Positions 1-9,195 of a stretch of DNA of 62,527 nt are shown piece after piece (position 1 is the stretch's first letter; the number at the start of each line of letters is the position of its first letter). The DNA is from HO2-45-28 sp964412115. Lineage in GTDB: Bacteria; Patescibacteriota; Minisyncoccia; HO2-45-28. A program made the position numbers and the translations under genes. The stretch is taken from positions 1 to 62,527 of the forward strand of contig CAYPMM010000002.1 in assembly GCA_964412115.1 (NCBI GenBank), given 5' to 3'. The notes under the pieces are model-generated. The model was not told the DNA's origin, did not search any database, and saw nothing but the letters and a program-made list of their open reading frames with translations.

Positions 1-30
1 GAAAAAAATAATTTTGTGAAGAATTGACGC

Positions 31-1878
31 TCAAACAGCGGAGGATTTCGGATTCAGTCCGAAGGACTTGACGAGATTTTCAAACTCGTCTCTTTCAATC
101 GTTTCCTTTTCAATCAGATATTTGGCGATGGCCTCCAGAATATTTTTGTGTTTTTTAACCAGCTCGCTTGCTTTTTTAAAGGCACTATGCATAAAACGGC
201 TCACCTCGCCATCAACGGTTGAAGCCATTTTATCCGAGTAATGGCGGTCGCTCGCTATTTCTCTCCCGAGAAAAACCATTTCCTCGCCCGAACCAAGATC
301 AATCGGCCCTATTTTTTCGGACATTCCGTATTTTGTAACCATATCCCGAGCAACCGCCGTCGCCTGTTTTAAATCATTTGAAGCGCCGGTGGTCATCTCT
401 CCGAAAATTATTTTCTCCGCCGCGTATCCGCCCATAGCCACCGCGAGCTCGGCTAAAAAGTGCGCTTTTGAAAAAAGATGCCTGTCTTCTGTCGGAAGTT
501 TAAGCGTGTATCCGGCGGCGCGTCCCCGAGAAATTATTGAAACTTTATGCACCGGGTCGGCTTCGGGCATCGCGGAGGCCACCAAAGCGTGCCCCGCTTC
601 GTGATAGGCCGATATTTTTTTCTCTTTCGGAGACAAAATATGGCTTTTTCGCTCGGGACCAAGCATGACCTTTTCAATTGAGATTAAAAGATGATGCTGG
701 GTAATTTGCTTTTCGTTTTTGCGCGCGGCAAGTATCGCGCCTTCGTTCATCAGGTTTTGCAGGTCGGCTCCGGAAAAGCCCGGGGTGCGCTCGGCCACGC
801 GCTTCAAATCAACTTCTTTGGCAATAGGCTTGTTTTTGGCATGAATTTTTAAAATCGCCTCTCTTGCTTTGATGTCGGGCAAATCCAAAACCACCCTGCG
901 GTCAAACCTTCCCGGACGCAAAAGCGCCGGGTCTAAAACATCCGGCCTGTTGGTCGCGGCCATGACTATCACCGACTCATGCGGCTCAAATCCGTCAAGC
1001 TCAACTAAAATTTGGTTTAGGGTCTGTTCGCGCTCGTCGTTTCCTCCGCCAAGTCCGGCTCCGCGATGACGGCCTATGGCGTCAACTTCGTCAATAAAAA
1101 TTATCGCCGGCGCCGCTTTTTTGGCCATTTTGAATAAATCGCGGACGCGAGACGCTCCGACTCCGACAAACATTTCAACGAATTCCGATGCCGACATGTG
1201 GAAAAACGGCACGCCCGCCTCGCCCGCGACTGCCCGAGCCAAAAGGGTCTTGCCCGCGCCCGGGGGCCCCATAAGCAAAACTCCTTTGGGAATTTTGGCG
1301 CCGATTGATAAAAACTTTTTGGGAGTCCTTAAAAATTCAACCACTTCGCGCAGTTCGTCTTTTGCTTCCTCCACCCCGGCAACGTCCGCGAAAGTCACGC
1401 GGTCTTTTTTGCTGTCGGGCATAATTACCCGCGCTTTTGAGCGTCCGAAGGTGAACGCCTGAACATTGGCCTGCTTGACTTGGCGGGATATGAGCCAGAA
1501 AAATAAAATAACCAGTAAAAACGGCGCCAAAAACGGGAGAATCGCACCTGCCCAAAAAGCAAAACCGGACGGGTTTATGACCGCTATGTCTATTTTTGCC
1601 ATTTCATCGGAAGAGACGCCGTAATTTTTAAGAGTTTCCGAAAGCCCGGACTCAACTTCTTTTTTTGAAACAAGCTCTTTGGCATCAAGCGTAAAAACGG
1701 CCAGACTGTCGCCCGAAACTTCAATCTTTTTAACTTGTCCGGTTTTTATTTTTTCGGCCAAGGCCGAAAGAGAAATTTCTTCCTGCTCTTCAAACTGCTC
1801 CAGAGCCAAAGGATAAAAAGAAGCGATTAAAAGAAAAATCGCGATTGCTATCAATATGTTTCTTGAGAATAACTTCAT
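31..1878 (-). CDS. ftsH: ATP-dependent zinc metalloprotease FtsH
   Basis: Membrane-anchored AAA+ protease that extracts and degrades misfolded or short-lived membrane and cytosolic proteins. Two N-terminal membrane segments (about residues 7-25 and 110-130) flank a short extracytoplasmic domain. The AAA module has Walker A GPPGAGKT, Walker B IIFIDEVDA and the second region of homology ending in RPGRFDRRV. The zinc site HEAGH lies near residue 426, followed by the M41 peptidase domain. The 615-residue length is normal for the family. The ATG start precedes a typical lysine-led first membrane helix. It is the first gene in the window and is followed on the same strand only by unannotated sequence to position 1, so its operon context is unknown. 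Identification is secure. Confidence 0.98.
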   Translation of the reverse strand: MKLFSRNILIAIAIFLLIASFYPLALEQFEEQEEISLSALAEKIKTGQVKKIEVSGDSLAVFTLDAKELVSKKEVESGLSETLKNYGVSSDEMAKIDIAVINPSGFAFWAGAILPFLAPFLLVILFFWLISRQVKQANVQAFTFGRSKARVIMPDSKKDRVTFADVAGVEEAKDELREVVEFLRTPKKFLSIGAKIPKGVLLMGPPGAGKTLLARAVAGEAGVPFFHMSASEFVEMFVGVGASRVRDLFKMAKKAAPAIIFIDEVDAIGRHRGAGLGGGNDEREQTLNQILVELDGFEPHESVIVMAATNRPDVLDPALLRPGRFDRRVVLDLPDIKAREAILKIHAKNKPIAKEVDLKRVAERTPGFSGADLQNLMNEGAILAARKNEKQITQHHLLISIEKVMLGPERKSHILSPKEKKISAYHEAGHALVASAMPEADPVHKVSIISRGRAAGYTLKLPTEDRHLFSKAHFLAELAVAMGGYAAEKIIFGEMTTGASNDLKQATAVARDMVTKYGMSEKIGPIDLGSGEEMVFLGREIASDRHYSDKMASTVDGEVSRFMHSAFKKASELVKKHKNILEAIAKYLIEKETIERDEFENLVKSFGLNPKSSAV

Positions 1879-1896
1879 CTTTAAATTATATCATAA

Positions 1897-1932
1897 TAAA
1901 AAAAACGCCGAGGGTCAAACTGACCCCTCGGC
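1897..1932 (-). terminator. Rho-independent terminator
   Basis: An inverted repeat, GCCGAGGGTCA / TGACCCCTCGGC, is followed on the minus strand by a run of T. It lies directly after the stop of the gene at 1950-2762 and upstream of ftsH, so it should end that transcript. Confidence 0.85.
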
Positions 1933-1949
1933 AGACCTCGCGTTATTTA

Positions 1950-2762
1950 TTACTCATTCAAAAGCGCGGCTTCCCTCTTGGACAAATACTGGTCGCTCAG
2001 CCTCTGGGAAGTTCTGCCAATGAGGCTATGCACGCGGCGCAAGCCGTCGCGGAAATGTTGGAAACGAAACGTGGAGTTATCGATGATATAGCCGGGCACA
2101 TGAGCATGCGCCTCAAGAACCTCGGCCATCTGCCGGGCTTGGCGCAAGTAGCGCCTCATGTAGTCAATCCGGTAATCCAACGAAAGGTCGTCCTCGAATC
2201 TCCGGTCCATGAGTTTGGCAAGCTCGCTAATGGCGTCAACCAATCCACCGAACCACATTGGCGGAGAAATGCCTATTGACGCGGCGGTGGGAATGAAATC
2301 GAGCTCTTCGCCCCGGTCAAGGTGAATCCAGCTCGGTCTGACAATCTTGAACTCGGCGATTTCCTGACCGGCCATGTGAAGCGCTGTGACGCGCTTGAAC
2401 TCCGGCACCGGATGGTCAAAGTCGGGATGCAAAACAACGGCCAGAAGGTCAAACTCCTCATGTTTTATTTTTTCGGAAAGGAGGGCATTCTTGAACGCCT
2501 GCAAGAGCTTATTCAGCTCCACTTCACAGTTCTCGATTGCGGCCTGATCGTTAAGAAAAACGGACTTCATGCCGGCTTTCTGGAGGTCGCTGATTGTGTT
2601 GACAAAGCCGTAATACTCGCGCCCGAAAAGACGCATCATTTGCCGAAAGTAGATGTCCGAACCTGACGCGGCTCTCTGATACTCGTTGATTCCGACTCCG
2701 GCTTCTTCGTTTTCTTCCGGCTCGCTACCCAAAAAATCGCCGTCTTTGAAATCATATGACAC
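1950..2762 (-). CDS. Unrecognised 270-residue protein
   Basis: I do not recognise this family. The GTG start at 2762 is supported by an AAGGAGA-type ribosome binding site just upstream. The protein is soluble with no signal peptide or membrane segment. Its N-terminus is acidic (EPEENEE), the middle is helix-rich, and the C-terminal third has many Arg and His (YMRRYLRQARQM, FQHFRDGLRRVHS). It sits with two other unrecognised genes (2943-3920 and 4066-4761) between ftsH and a dehydrogenase, in what looks like a small accessory block. Each gene has its own promoter or terminator. It ends in a clear terminator. No function is proposed. Confidence 0.75.
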   Translation of the reverse strand: MSYDFKDGDFLGSEPEENEEAGVGINEYQRAASGSDIYFRQMMRLFGREYYGFVNTISDLQKAGMKSVFLNDQAAIENCEVELNKLLQAFKNALLSEKIKHEEFDLLAVVLHPDFDHPVPEFKRVTALHMAGQEIAEFKIVRPSWIHLDRGEELDFIPTAASIGISPPMWFGGLVDAISELAKLMDRRFEDDLSLDYRIDYMRRYLRQARQMAEVLEAHAHVPGYIIDNSTFRFQHFRDGLRRVHSLIGRTSQRLSDQYLSKREAALLNE

Positions 2763-2813
2763 TTCTTTCTCCTTTCCTTAGTGATATTGGGCAAAATGCC
2801 CCCCTCAAAGAAC

Positions 2814-2858
2814 TCTTGAATATTTGGTCCAAGTCGGACTTGGACCACGCATTCAAGA
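2814..2858. repeat. Long imperfect inverted repeat
   Basis: Two nested arms: an outer 8-bp arm TCTTGAAT / ATTCAAGA and an inner 11-bp arm TGGTCCAAGTC / GACTTGGACCA around a single base, separated by a 3-base mismatch on each side. There is no T-run on either strand, so it is not an ordinary terminator. It lies in the leader of the gene at 1950-2762 and could be a regulatory hairpin. Confidence 0.7.
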
Positions 2859-2866
2859 ATGCTTTG

Positions 2867-2916
2867 AAAAAATAAATTTTAGGGCCGGAAGGGAGATATA
2901 AACTCCCTTCCGGCCC
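2867..2916 (-). terminator. Rho-independent terminator
   Basis: A 14-bp GC-rich stem (GGGCCGGAAGGGAG / CTCCCTTCCGGCCC) with a short A/T loop, followed on the minus strand by a T-rich tract. It directly follows the stop of the GC-rich gene at 2943-3920. Confidence 0.85.
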
Positions 2917-2942
2917 CATGTTGCTGTGTTGCCTAGAGGCGG

Positions 2943-3920
2943 CTACCGCTGGCGGCGCTGTCCGCCGGCGACCCGCTCGCCGATCGGGGCGCTCATCGGC
3001 CGCGCGATCCCGCCGAGCACCATGCGCTCGGCCTGCTCATCGGTCTCGCGCGCGGCACTCCGCGCCTGGAACTTGTCCTTGTTCTTCTCGTAATGGAGGC
3101 GCGCTTCCGCCCCCAGCGAGTTGAACCAGGGCTGGATGAGCTCCTTCTTCTTGGCGCTGGCGTTCAGCCTCGCCTTGCAGGCGTCGCAGTGAGGGACCGA
3201 GGCCAGCTCGCCGTCTTCCGTCGGCACGAGGGTGAAGTTGCCAGTCACCATCGCCTTTCCTTCCTTCGTTCCGCTCCTGTGCGTCATGACCTCGAGGGTC
3301 GAGCGGCTGACAACATTCCACTCCATCATCTGGATGGGAGGGTTGTCTCCGCGGTGGAGAGCCGACCCGCACTTGATCGGCGCTTCTTCGCCGGAGTCGG
3401 GCCGCCTGGCCTCGAGCTCCTTGATCTTGGCGTTGCGCTCCTTGACCTCGTTCGCCACCTGGTCCATCTCGGCCACGGACTTGATGCGGTTGGAATCGGT
3501 GTTGAACTTGACCCGCTCGAGCCCCTTGATGAGGTCGTAGACGGTGCCCACGTCCTCCCAGCGCTTCTCGCGCCAGGCCTCCATCACCTCGTCTGAGCCG
3601 AAGAAGTGGCGGATGTCGAGCTTCTGCGTCCGGCTGTCCGTCTCGGTCCTCCCGGACCGGGGCCTGACGAGCGACTTCAGCTCGGCGGTCGCGAACTTGA
3701 CGTCGGCCGGCGTGGCCTCAGTCGCGATCGGCCTCGGATGGTCCTCGCCCTCGTGCTGCTTGCCGTCGAAGTACTGGAAGAGCACCCCGACCGCGATCGG
3801 AGTCGGAACCCCGAGAACCTCCTCGGCGGTCTTCCTGGTGTCGGTCTGGATCTGCGGCTTTCCGGCCCTTTCTTCCGTTGTCTTGATCGGCTTCGGATTG
3901 TTCTTTCCTTTTGTTACCAT
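2943..3920 (-). CDS. Unrecognised GC-rich 325-residue protein
   Basis: Family not recognised. Codon use is sharply different from all neighbours: third positions are mostly G or C, with many CTC, GCC and GAC codons, against the A/T-leaning third positions elsewhere. This suggests recent acquisition. The ATG start has a good AAGGAGAT site 6 nt upstream, and a consensus promoter lies about 130 bp before it. The protein is hydrophilic and charged. It has a CGSALH motif near the middle and a CDACK motif in the last third, which could form a small metal site (inference). The tail is basic (GGQRRQR). It has its own strong promoter and terminator, so it is a self-contained unit. Possibly phage- or element-derived, but no hallmark gene is adjacent. 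Confidence 0.75.
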   Translation of the reverse strand: MVTKGKNNPKPIKTTEERAGKPQIQTDTRKTAEEVLGVPTPIAVGVLFQYFDGKQHEGEDHPRPIATEATPADVKFATAELKSLVRPRSGRTETDSRTQKLDIRHFFGSDEVMEAWREKRWEDVGTVYDLIKGLERVKFNTDSNRIKSVAEMDQVANEVKERNAKIKELEARRPDSGEEAPIKCGSALHRGDNPPIQMMEWNVVSRSTLEVMTHRSGTKEGKAMVTGNFTLVPTEDGELASVPHCDACKARLNASAKKKELIQPWFNSLGAEARLHYEKNKDKFQARSAARETDEQAERMVLGGIARPMSAPIGERVAGGQRRQR

Positions 3921-4051
3921 GTCGGTATCTCCTTGATTGTGGCGCCATAGACGCCTGTGTGCGGTGCTCGGATTGCCTCTCGAAAAACAGCTAATTTTCT
4001 ATATTTTGCCTCCTCTGGCTTTTGTTGTAGGGAACTGCGCTTTCGGACCTA

Positions 4052-4080
4052 ATTATACACCCTTTCTACTTCCTTGTCAA
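4052..4080 (-). promoter_or_regulatory. Consensus sigma70 promoter
   Basis: On the minus strand a perfect TTGACA, 17-bp spacer, perfect TATAAT, reading toward the GC-rich gene at 2943-3920. The predicted leader is about 125 nt. The -35 lies inside the 3' end of the gene at 4066-4761. Confidence 0.85.
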
Positions 4081-4761
4081 GCCCCTCCTGTTGGCAAAAT
4101 CGCTCACTTGCCTATCAGCCAAAGCGTTCATTTTCAACTCATCCAGCTTGTCCTCAAGCTCTTTTTTAAGACACTCCGGCGCTTCGTCGGCAGGCACAAT
4201 CGCCCAATTGACGACAACCGGCTCGCCGACGACAAACTCTTGGGGCTTGGCGAAGTCAGAGCTTAATTTGATAACCAGAAAGCCGTTTTCGGCCTTTTTG
4301 TTTTCAATCAAAATGTAAGTATCGGGAAAAGAGTCAAATCCATCCTTGTTCGGAAAGTCTATGCTCGGAAAAGCGAGAGACAAAAATGGATTGCCATCCT
4401 TGGAAAGGCCGAATGGCTTGTCTTCTCCGCGCCTTCCGGCAACGGCCCAGACATCCCTGCGCTGGAATTCTATTTTGTGGTATTTCGGTTGCGGCGAGAC
4501 AATAGACGGAACAAACAAAAACGAACCGGTATTACGCTCTTCATTTGAAATAATTTCTGCCGGAAGGTAAACCTTATCGGTCGTATGGTCGGAATGTCCG
4601 CGGAAAATCATTTTGTCTGTTGCCCCCAAAACGACCTGAAAAATAAAGTTTGCGCCTCGGTCAAAAACGGACTGCAATCCGACTCCGAAAGACAGACCAG
4701 GAACGCCATGATGTTTGTTAAACCTCAGACTTTTCGGATTGACCGCCGCCTTGTCGCTCAA
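4066..4761 (-). CDS. Unrecognised 231-residue protein
   Basis: Family not recognised. The start is a TTG at 4761, preceded by AGGAGG at good spacing. The protein appears soluble and beta-rich, with no signal peptide. The last 60 residues are charged and helical, with a Lys/Asp/Glu/Leu repeat that could form a short coiled coil. It has its own promoter at 4812-4839. It belongs to the same accessory block as the two preceding unknown genes, which share no obvious sequence with it. Confidence 0.7.
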   Translation of the reverse strand: MSDKAAVNPKSLRFNKHHGVPGLSFGVGLQSVFDRGANFIFQVVLGATDKMIFRGHSDHTTDKVYLPAEIISNEERNTGSFLFVPSIVSPQPKYHKIEFQRRDVWAVAGRRGEDKPFGLSKDGNPFLSLAFPSIDFPNKDGFDSFPDTYILIENKKAENGFLVIKLSSDFAKPQEFVVGEPVVVNWAIVPADEAPECLKKELEDKLDELKMNALADRQVSDFANRRGLTRK

Positions 4762-4811
4762 ACGCTTTCCTCCTCTGGGTTTAAATCAACGAACAGTTTG
4801 CTACTTGCGCC

Positions 4812-4839
4812 ATTATAACATAGCTGCGTAAAATTGCAA
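4812..4839 (-). promoter_or_regulatory. Promoter of the 4066-4761 gene
   Basis: Minus-strand TTGCAA, 16-bp spacer, perfect TATAAT. The predicted transcript start is roughly 45 nt before the TTG start codon. Confidence 0.65.
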
Positions 4840-4846
4840 GCCCTAA

Positions 4847-4877
4847 AACAAAAATGGCCCCGGGAACCGTCGGGGCC
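4847..4877 (-). terminator. Rho-independent terminator after leucine dehydrogenase-like gene
   Basis: Stem GGCCCCG / CGGGGCC with an 8-base loop, followed on the minus strand by ATTTTTGTTTT. It lies immediately downstream of the dehydrogenase stop codon. Confidence 0.85.
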
Positions 4878-4887
4878 AAAAAACTTA

Positions 4888-5955
4888 CTATAGAGTTAAT
4901 TCGTTCGCTTCTTTTACCAAAGCGACGCGTTTCGCGCAGATTTCGTCGGCAACTTCGTGCGGCGGCTTGGACTCAATCTCCGCTCTTTCCAAAATTCCCC
5001 AAACGCGGTTATAAATTTTCTCGACGTTGGCGTCAACTCTGGAACGATTAAAGCCGTCAATCATCATCTCGTCGGCAACCGCGGTCAGCCCGCCGGCGTT
5101 TATCACGTAATCCGGCACATAAACTATTCCTCGCTCCATAAGCATTAGCCCGTGGCGCTTCGGATCGGCAAGCTGGTTATTCGCGCATCCGGCGACAATT
5201 TTGCACCTCAAAAGAGGAATGGTTTGGTCATTTAAAATTCCGCCGACAGCCGACGGCACAAAAATATCGCAATCCACCGAAAAAACGTCGTCAACTATTT
5301 CAGCGCCGACTTCTTTTTTAATTCTGTCGGTCTTTTCCGGATCTACCTCGGAAGCAAAAATTTTCGCCCCGAGCTCCGCGACCAACCTGGCATGCCTGAA
5401 GCCGACTTCTCCGGCGCCCTGAAAAACAAGAGTCCGTCCTTCAAATTTGCGCGATTTGAAAACTTTTTGCATTGCCGCTCTTTGCCCCGCGATACAGCCC
5501 ATAGCGGTATATTCGGCCGGATTTCCGCTTCCGCCTTGCGCGCGGCTGCGCCCGACAACAAACTTGCAGGTTTTGCTCATCTCCTCAACGTCGGCCGGAG
5601 TGATATTCATGTCCTCGCCGGTGATGAAATTTCCGTTTAAACTTTGGACAACTTTTCCAAACGCGCGCAAAAGCTGAGGCGTTTTTAATTTTTTCGGATC
5701 ACCTATGATTACCGCCTTTCCTCCGCCCAATTTGTAGTCGGGCCAAATCATGGCGCACTTATTCGTCATGCCATTGCCAAGCCGCATGCAGTCCACTTCG
5801 GCCTCTTCCCGGCTGGCATAAGCCTTAAATCTTGTTCCGCCAAGCGCGGGTCCCAGCACCGTGCTGTGAATGCAAATGACAACCTCCAGACCCACCGGAG
5901 GAATCCGTCTATATATCAAATCTTCAAAATCGGTCGGGCAAAAAAGTTCGGGCAT
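4888..5955 (-). CDS. Glu/Leu/Phe/Val dehydrogenase, leucine dehydrogenase-like
   Basis: NAD(P)-dependent oxidative deamination of an amino acid, probably a branched-chain one. The N-terminal substrate domain has GPALGGTRF and LGGGKAVI; the Lys of the GGGK motif is a substrate-binding residue. Next comes TGEDMNIT, with the Asp expected for catalysis. A Rossmann domain follows with VFQGAGEVG. The 355-residue length and GPALGGTR motif fit the leucine/valine branch better than hexameric glutamate dehydrogenase. The ATG has an AAGGAGAA site upstream. It stands as its own unit with a terminator. Amino-acid catabolic enzymes are uncommon in CPR genomes; acyl-CoA dehydrogenase and P5C dehydrogenase genes occur elsewhere in this window. 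Confidence 0.88.
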   Translation of the reverse strand: MPELFCPTDFEDLIYRRIPPVGLEVVICIHSTVLGPALGGTRFKAYASREEAEVDCMRLGNGMTNKCAMIWPDYKLGGGKAVIIGDPKKLKTPQLLRAFGKVVQSLNGNFITGEDMNITPADVEEMSKTCKFVVGRSRAQGGSGNPAEYTAMGCIAGQRAAMQKVFKSRKFEGRTLVFQGAGEVGFRHARLVAELGAKIFASEVDPEKTDRIKKEVGAEIVDDVFSVDCDIFVPSAVGGILNDQTIPLLRCKIVAGCANNQLADPKRHGLMLMERGIVYVPDYVINAGGLTAVADEMMIDGFNRSRVDANVEKIYNRVWGILERAEIESKPPHEVADEICAKRVALVKEANELTL

Positions 5956-5993
5956 TGCGTTCTCCTTCGCATGAAAATGAACCCGGCTTTATG

Positions 5994-8114
5994 CTATTCC
6001 TCTTTTTTTTCGGCGTCAATGGATTTTTTAGCGCCTGCTTTGCCGGCCCGAAACGAGCAATTTTTATTTGAGCAGGATTCTCCGTGGGGAGATTCCACCA
6101 GAGGTGATGAGCATTCAATACAAAGTTTTCCGGTCGGTTTTCGCCAAGTGGCGAAATTGCATTCGGGCCATTTGGAACAGCCGTAAAAAGTCCTTTTGCG
6201 CCTGGTTTGGCGCACCACGATATCGCCCTCCTTACAAAAAGGGCATTTCATGTCTATCTTCGGCGGAGGCAGGGCTTCGGTAAATTTGCATTCGGGAAAT
6301 CCGGAACAGGCGATAAAACGCCCGAAACGCCCCTGCCGTATGACCAGCGGTTTTGAGCAGTCGGGACACGTCCGGTCGGTCGGCTCGGATAAATCTTCTT
6401 TTTTAACGCTTTCGTATTTTTCGTTGAGATTTTTAATGAACGGCTCGTAAAAATCTTTCAGCAGTTCTTTGCTCTCTTTTTTTCCGTCAGCGATTTCGTC
6501 AAGCTTTTCTTCCATATTACGGGTGAAATCCACGTCCACGATTTCCGAAAAATTTTTCACCAGAATTTCATTTACTTTCTCGCCGACTTCGGTCGGCTGG
6601 AAACTTTTACGCTCGTCTCTTACAACATATCCGCGCTCTTCAATAGTTGAAATTATCGGCGCGTACGTCGAGGGACGCCCGATACCGAGACTCTCAAGAG
6701 TTTTAACCAAAGTGGCATCGGAGTATCGGGCCGGGCCCCGGGTCTGGCGTTCGGGTGATTCCAAACCGAGCAAGACAAGGCCGGACGGGCTTTCCAGACC
6801 CGGCAAAATAACATCTTCGGCTTTGGACGGATAAACTTTCAGAAAGCCCTCAAAAGTTATTACCGAACCCGAAGCTTTTAATTCGTAAGAGTTTTTGTTT
6901 TGGGCTTCAATTTTAATTACCGTGTCGTTATAGGCGGCATTGGACATTTGAGAGGCGATAAATCTGCGCCAGATAAGGTCGTACAATTTGAATTGCGATT
7001 TGTCTTCTATTTTTTCTTCCGCTTTGTCCGGACCAAGCTCTGGATTGGTCGGACGCACCGCTTCGTGCGCTTCTTGGGCCAAACGCGATTTGGTTTTAAA
7101 CACGCGCCTTGAGCTGAAATTCGGACCGTATTCTTTTTTGATTAATTCCTCGGCTTTATTCAACGACTCTTCGGCCAAATTTACCGAATCGGTGCGCATA
7201 TATGTAATAAGGCCGGTTTCGTAAAGCCGCTGGGCCATTAGCATGGTGCGCTTGGCCGAATACCCCAGCTTTCGGTAGGCGTCCTGCTGAAGGGTTGAGG
7301 TGGTAAAAGGCGGAAGAGGCGATCTTGAGCGCGACTTTTTTTCAACCGACAAAACTTTAAATCCGGCTCCTTTAAGATCTTCAAGCGCGGCATCAACTTC
7401 TTTTTTGTTGGTAAAGCCGGGTTCGTTTGGAACTTTTTTATTAACGCTTACAAGTACGGCTTTAAATTTAAGGCAGTCCCCGCTTTCGCCTTCGCATCCT
7501 TCCTTTTGTAAAACGGACTCTACGGTCCAAAAAATGACCGGCTTAAACGCTTTAACTTCGGCTTCGCGCTCAACTATGAGCCGGAGCGCCACCGACTGCA
7601 CCCGGCCGGCCGAAAGTCCGCGCATTACCTTGCGCCACAAAAAAGGCGAGAGTTTATAGCCGACCAGGCGGTCAAGAACGCGGCGGGCCTGCTGGGCTTC
7701 AACCATGTGCATATTTATTTCGCGCGGGGTTTTAAGAGCTTCGTCAATCGCGCGCTTGGTAATTTCATGAAAAACTATTCTTTCTGTTTTTAGTTTTTCG
7801 TTTTTTATTTTTAATTTATCCGGATTTAGGGCCTGAAGAATGTGCCAGGCTATCGCTTCGCCCTCGCGGTCCTCGTCGGTAGCGAGAATTATCTCCGATG
7901 ATTTCGCCGCGAGTGTTTTTAAATTTTTTACCGCCGGTTTGGCTTTTTTGGGTATTACATAATGAGGCTCGAAATCTTTTTCAACGTCAACGCCCAGCTC
8001 GTATGCCGGAAGGTCGCGGACATGCCCGAAGGACGACTCAACTTTAAAATCCCGGCCTAAAAATTTGCCGATAGTCTTAGCCTTAGTCGGGCTCTCTACG
8101 ATAATTAATTTCAT
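5994..8114 (-). CDS. topA: DNA topoisomerase I (type IA)
   Basis: Relaxes negative supercoils by single-strand passage. The Toprim domain is at the N-terminus (IIVESPTKAKT, then DEDREGEAIAWH). The active-site tyrosine is in GLITYMRTDSV. The C-terminus carries three zinc-ribbon modules, each with four cysteines (starting CPDCSKPL, CPFCKEGD and CIECSSPL), followed by a lysine-rich tail. The 706 residues are in the normal range. Its start overlaps the dprA stop by 4 bases (ATGA), so the two are translationally coupled, an arrangement seen in many bacteria. A short Gly/Leu-rich repeat (two GLESP units) lies before the RYSDATLVK motif and looks like a small lineage-specific insertion. Confidence 0.97.
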   Translation of the reverse strand: MKLIIVESPTKAKTIGKFLGRDFKVESSFGHVRDLPAYELGVDVEKDFEPHYVIPKKAKPAVKNLKTLAAKSSEIILATDEDREGEAIAWHILQALNPDKLKIKNEKLKTERIVFHEITKRAIDEALKTPREINMHMVEAQQARRVLDRLVGYKLSPFLWRKVMRGLSAGRVQSVALRLIVEREAEVKAFKPVIFWTVESVLQKEGCEGESGDCLKFKAVLVSVNKKVPNEPGFTNKKEVDAALEDLKGAGFKVLSVEKKSRSRSPLPPFTTSTLQQDAYRKLGYSAKRTMLMAQRLYETGLITYMRTDSVNLAEESLNKAEELIKKEYGPNFSSRRVFKTKSRLAQEAHEAVRPTNPELGPDKAEEKIEDKSQFKLYDLIWRRFIASQMSNAAYNDTVIKIEAQNKNSYELKASGSVITFEGFLKVYPSKAEDVILPGLESPSGLVLLGLESPERQTRGPARYSDATLVKTLESLGIGRPSTYAPIISTIEERGYVVRDERKSFQPTEVGEKVNEILVKNFSEIVDVDFTRNMEEKLDEIADGKKESKELLKDFYEPFIKNLNEKYESVKKEDLSEPTDRTCPDCSKPLVIRQGRFGRFIACSGFPECKFTEALPPPKIDMKCPFCKEGDIVVRQTRRKRTFYGCSKWPECNFATWRKPTGKLCIECSSPLVESPHGESCSNKNCSFRAGKAGAKKSIDAEKKEE

Positions 8115-9172
8115 GTTTTGTGAAAAATTCCTCCTATGTTTTTTATTTTTCCCGAAAGCTCAAGAATCGTTAGCTTCTGATTCAGTTCCGATGAGGTTAG
8201 TCCGCTTTTGGGCAAAATCTCGTCAGCGCTTATCGGCTCTTCAAGCAAACCCAGTAAGTATTGGCCGTCCGTATCCGTTTTGTCAAGAGCCGGACCTGCG
8301 GTCTCAATTCCCAAAAGCTCCAAAATGTCTTCGGCCGAACGGATTAGAGCGGCTCCTTTTTTTAAAAGCAGGTTCGCGCCGAATGAATTTATGGAGCTTA
8401 TCTCGCCGGGAACCGCGCCGACTTCGCGATTGTAATCCAAGGCCAAATCCGCGGTAATGAGCGCTCCGCTTTTTTGCGGCGCTTCCACCACCACTACAAC
8501 TTGGGCGAGTCCGGCTATAATCCGGTTTCTTTGGGGAAATGTCCATTTTTCCGGAGGATGAGCCGGAGGGAATTCGGAAATTACGGCCCCGCCGTTTTTG
8601 GAGATCCTTACGGCAAGTTCCTTATTTTGCAAGGGATATATGTACCGCAATCCCGAACCAAGCACTGCAACCGTTTTGCCCGCTCCGTCCAAAGCTCCCC
8701 GATGCGCCCGGCTGTCAATACCCAAAGCAAGACCGCTGACCACCAATACTCCCGAGGAAGCAAGGTCTCTGGACAGCGTTTCGGCCGTTTCAAGTCCGTA
8801 CCTTGTGGCTCTCCGCGTGCCGACAATAGCCGCAGCAGGCCCGGAAACGCAGTCTAAATCGCCCAGATAATATATTACCGCCGGCGGATGCGGGATTTCT
8901 TTTAAAAGTTCGGGATATTTTGGGTCGTCTTGAGAAACGGTTTTGATTCCTGTTTTTTCAAGCGCTCTCCATTCTTTTTCCGGGTCTACATCTTTTCTGG
9001 ACTCAAGAAGCAAAGCGATGCTGTCGTCGCCCGTCTTTTCCTTAATTTCGCCGGGTCCTGCCGGCCACGCGTTTTCAAACGAACCGAAAGATTTCCGGAG
9101 TTTTTCCAATTTAAGAGCGCCCATGCCGTGTATAACATTAAACGCGTGGGCAAATTTGGCCTCTTTATACAT
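8111..9172 (-). CDS. dprA: DNA-processing protein DprA
   Basis: Binds incoming single-stranded DNA and loads RecA during natural transformation. An N-terminal helix-hairpin-helix/SAM-like region covers about residues 1-75. The Rossmann-like core has VGTRRATRYG, VVSGLALGIDSRAH and FPQRNRIIAGL, the standard DprA signatures. A C-terminal winged-helix (DprA_WH) region begins near residue 295. The length of 353 residues is typical. It is coupled to topA through an ATGA overlap. Competence genes are common in CPR lineages, which are thought to import nucleic acids. Confidence 0.95.
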   Translation of the reverse strand: MYKEAKFAHAFNVIHGMGALKLEKLRKSFGSFENAWPAGPGEIKEKTGDDSIALLLESRKDVDPEKEWRALEKTGIKTVSQDDPKYPELLKEIPHPPAVIYYLGDLDCVSGPAAAIVGTRRATRYGLETAETLSRDLASSGVLVVSGLALGIDSRAHRGALDGAGKTVAVLGSGLRYIYPLQNKELAVRISKNGGAVISEFPPAHPPEKWTFPQRNRIIAGLAQVVVVVEAPQKSGALITADLALDYNREVGAVPGEISSINSFGANLLLKKGAALIRSAEDILELLGIETAGPALDKTDTDGQYLLGLLEEPISADEILPKSGLTSSELNQKLTILELSGKIKNIGGIFHKT

Positions 9173-9195
9173 GTATCAATGCGAGCGGGCCGGAA

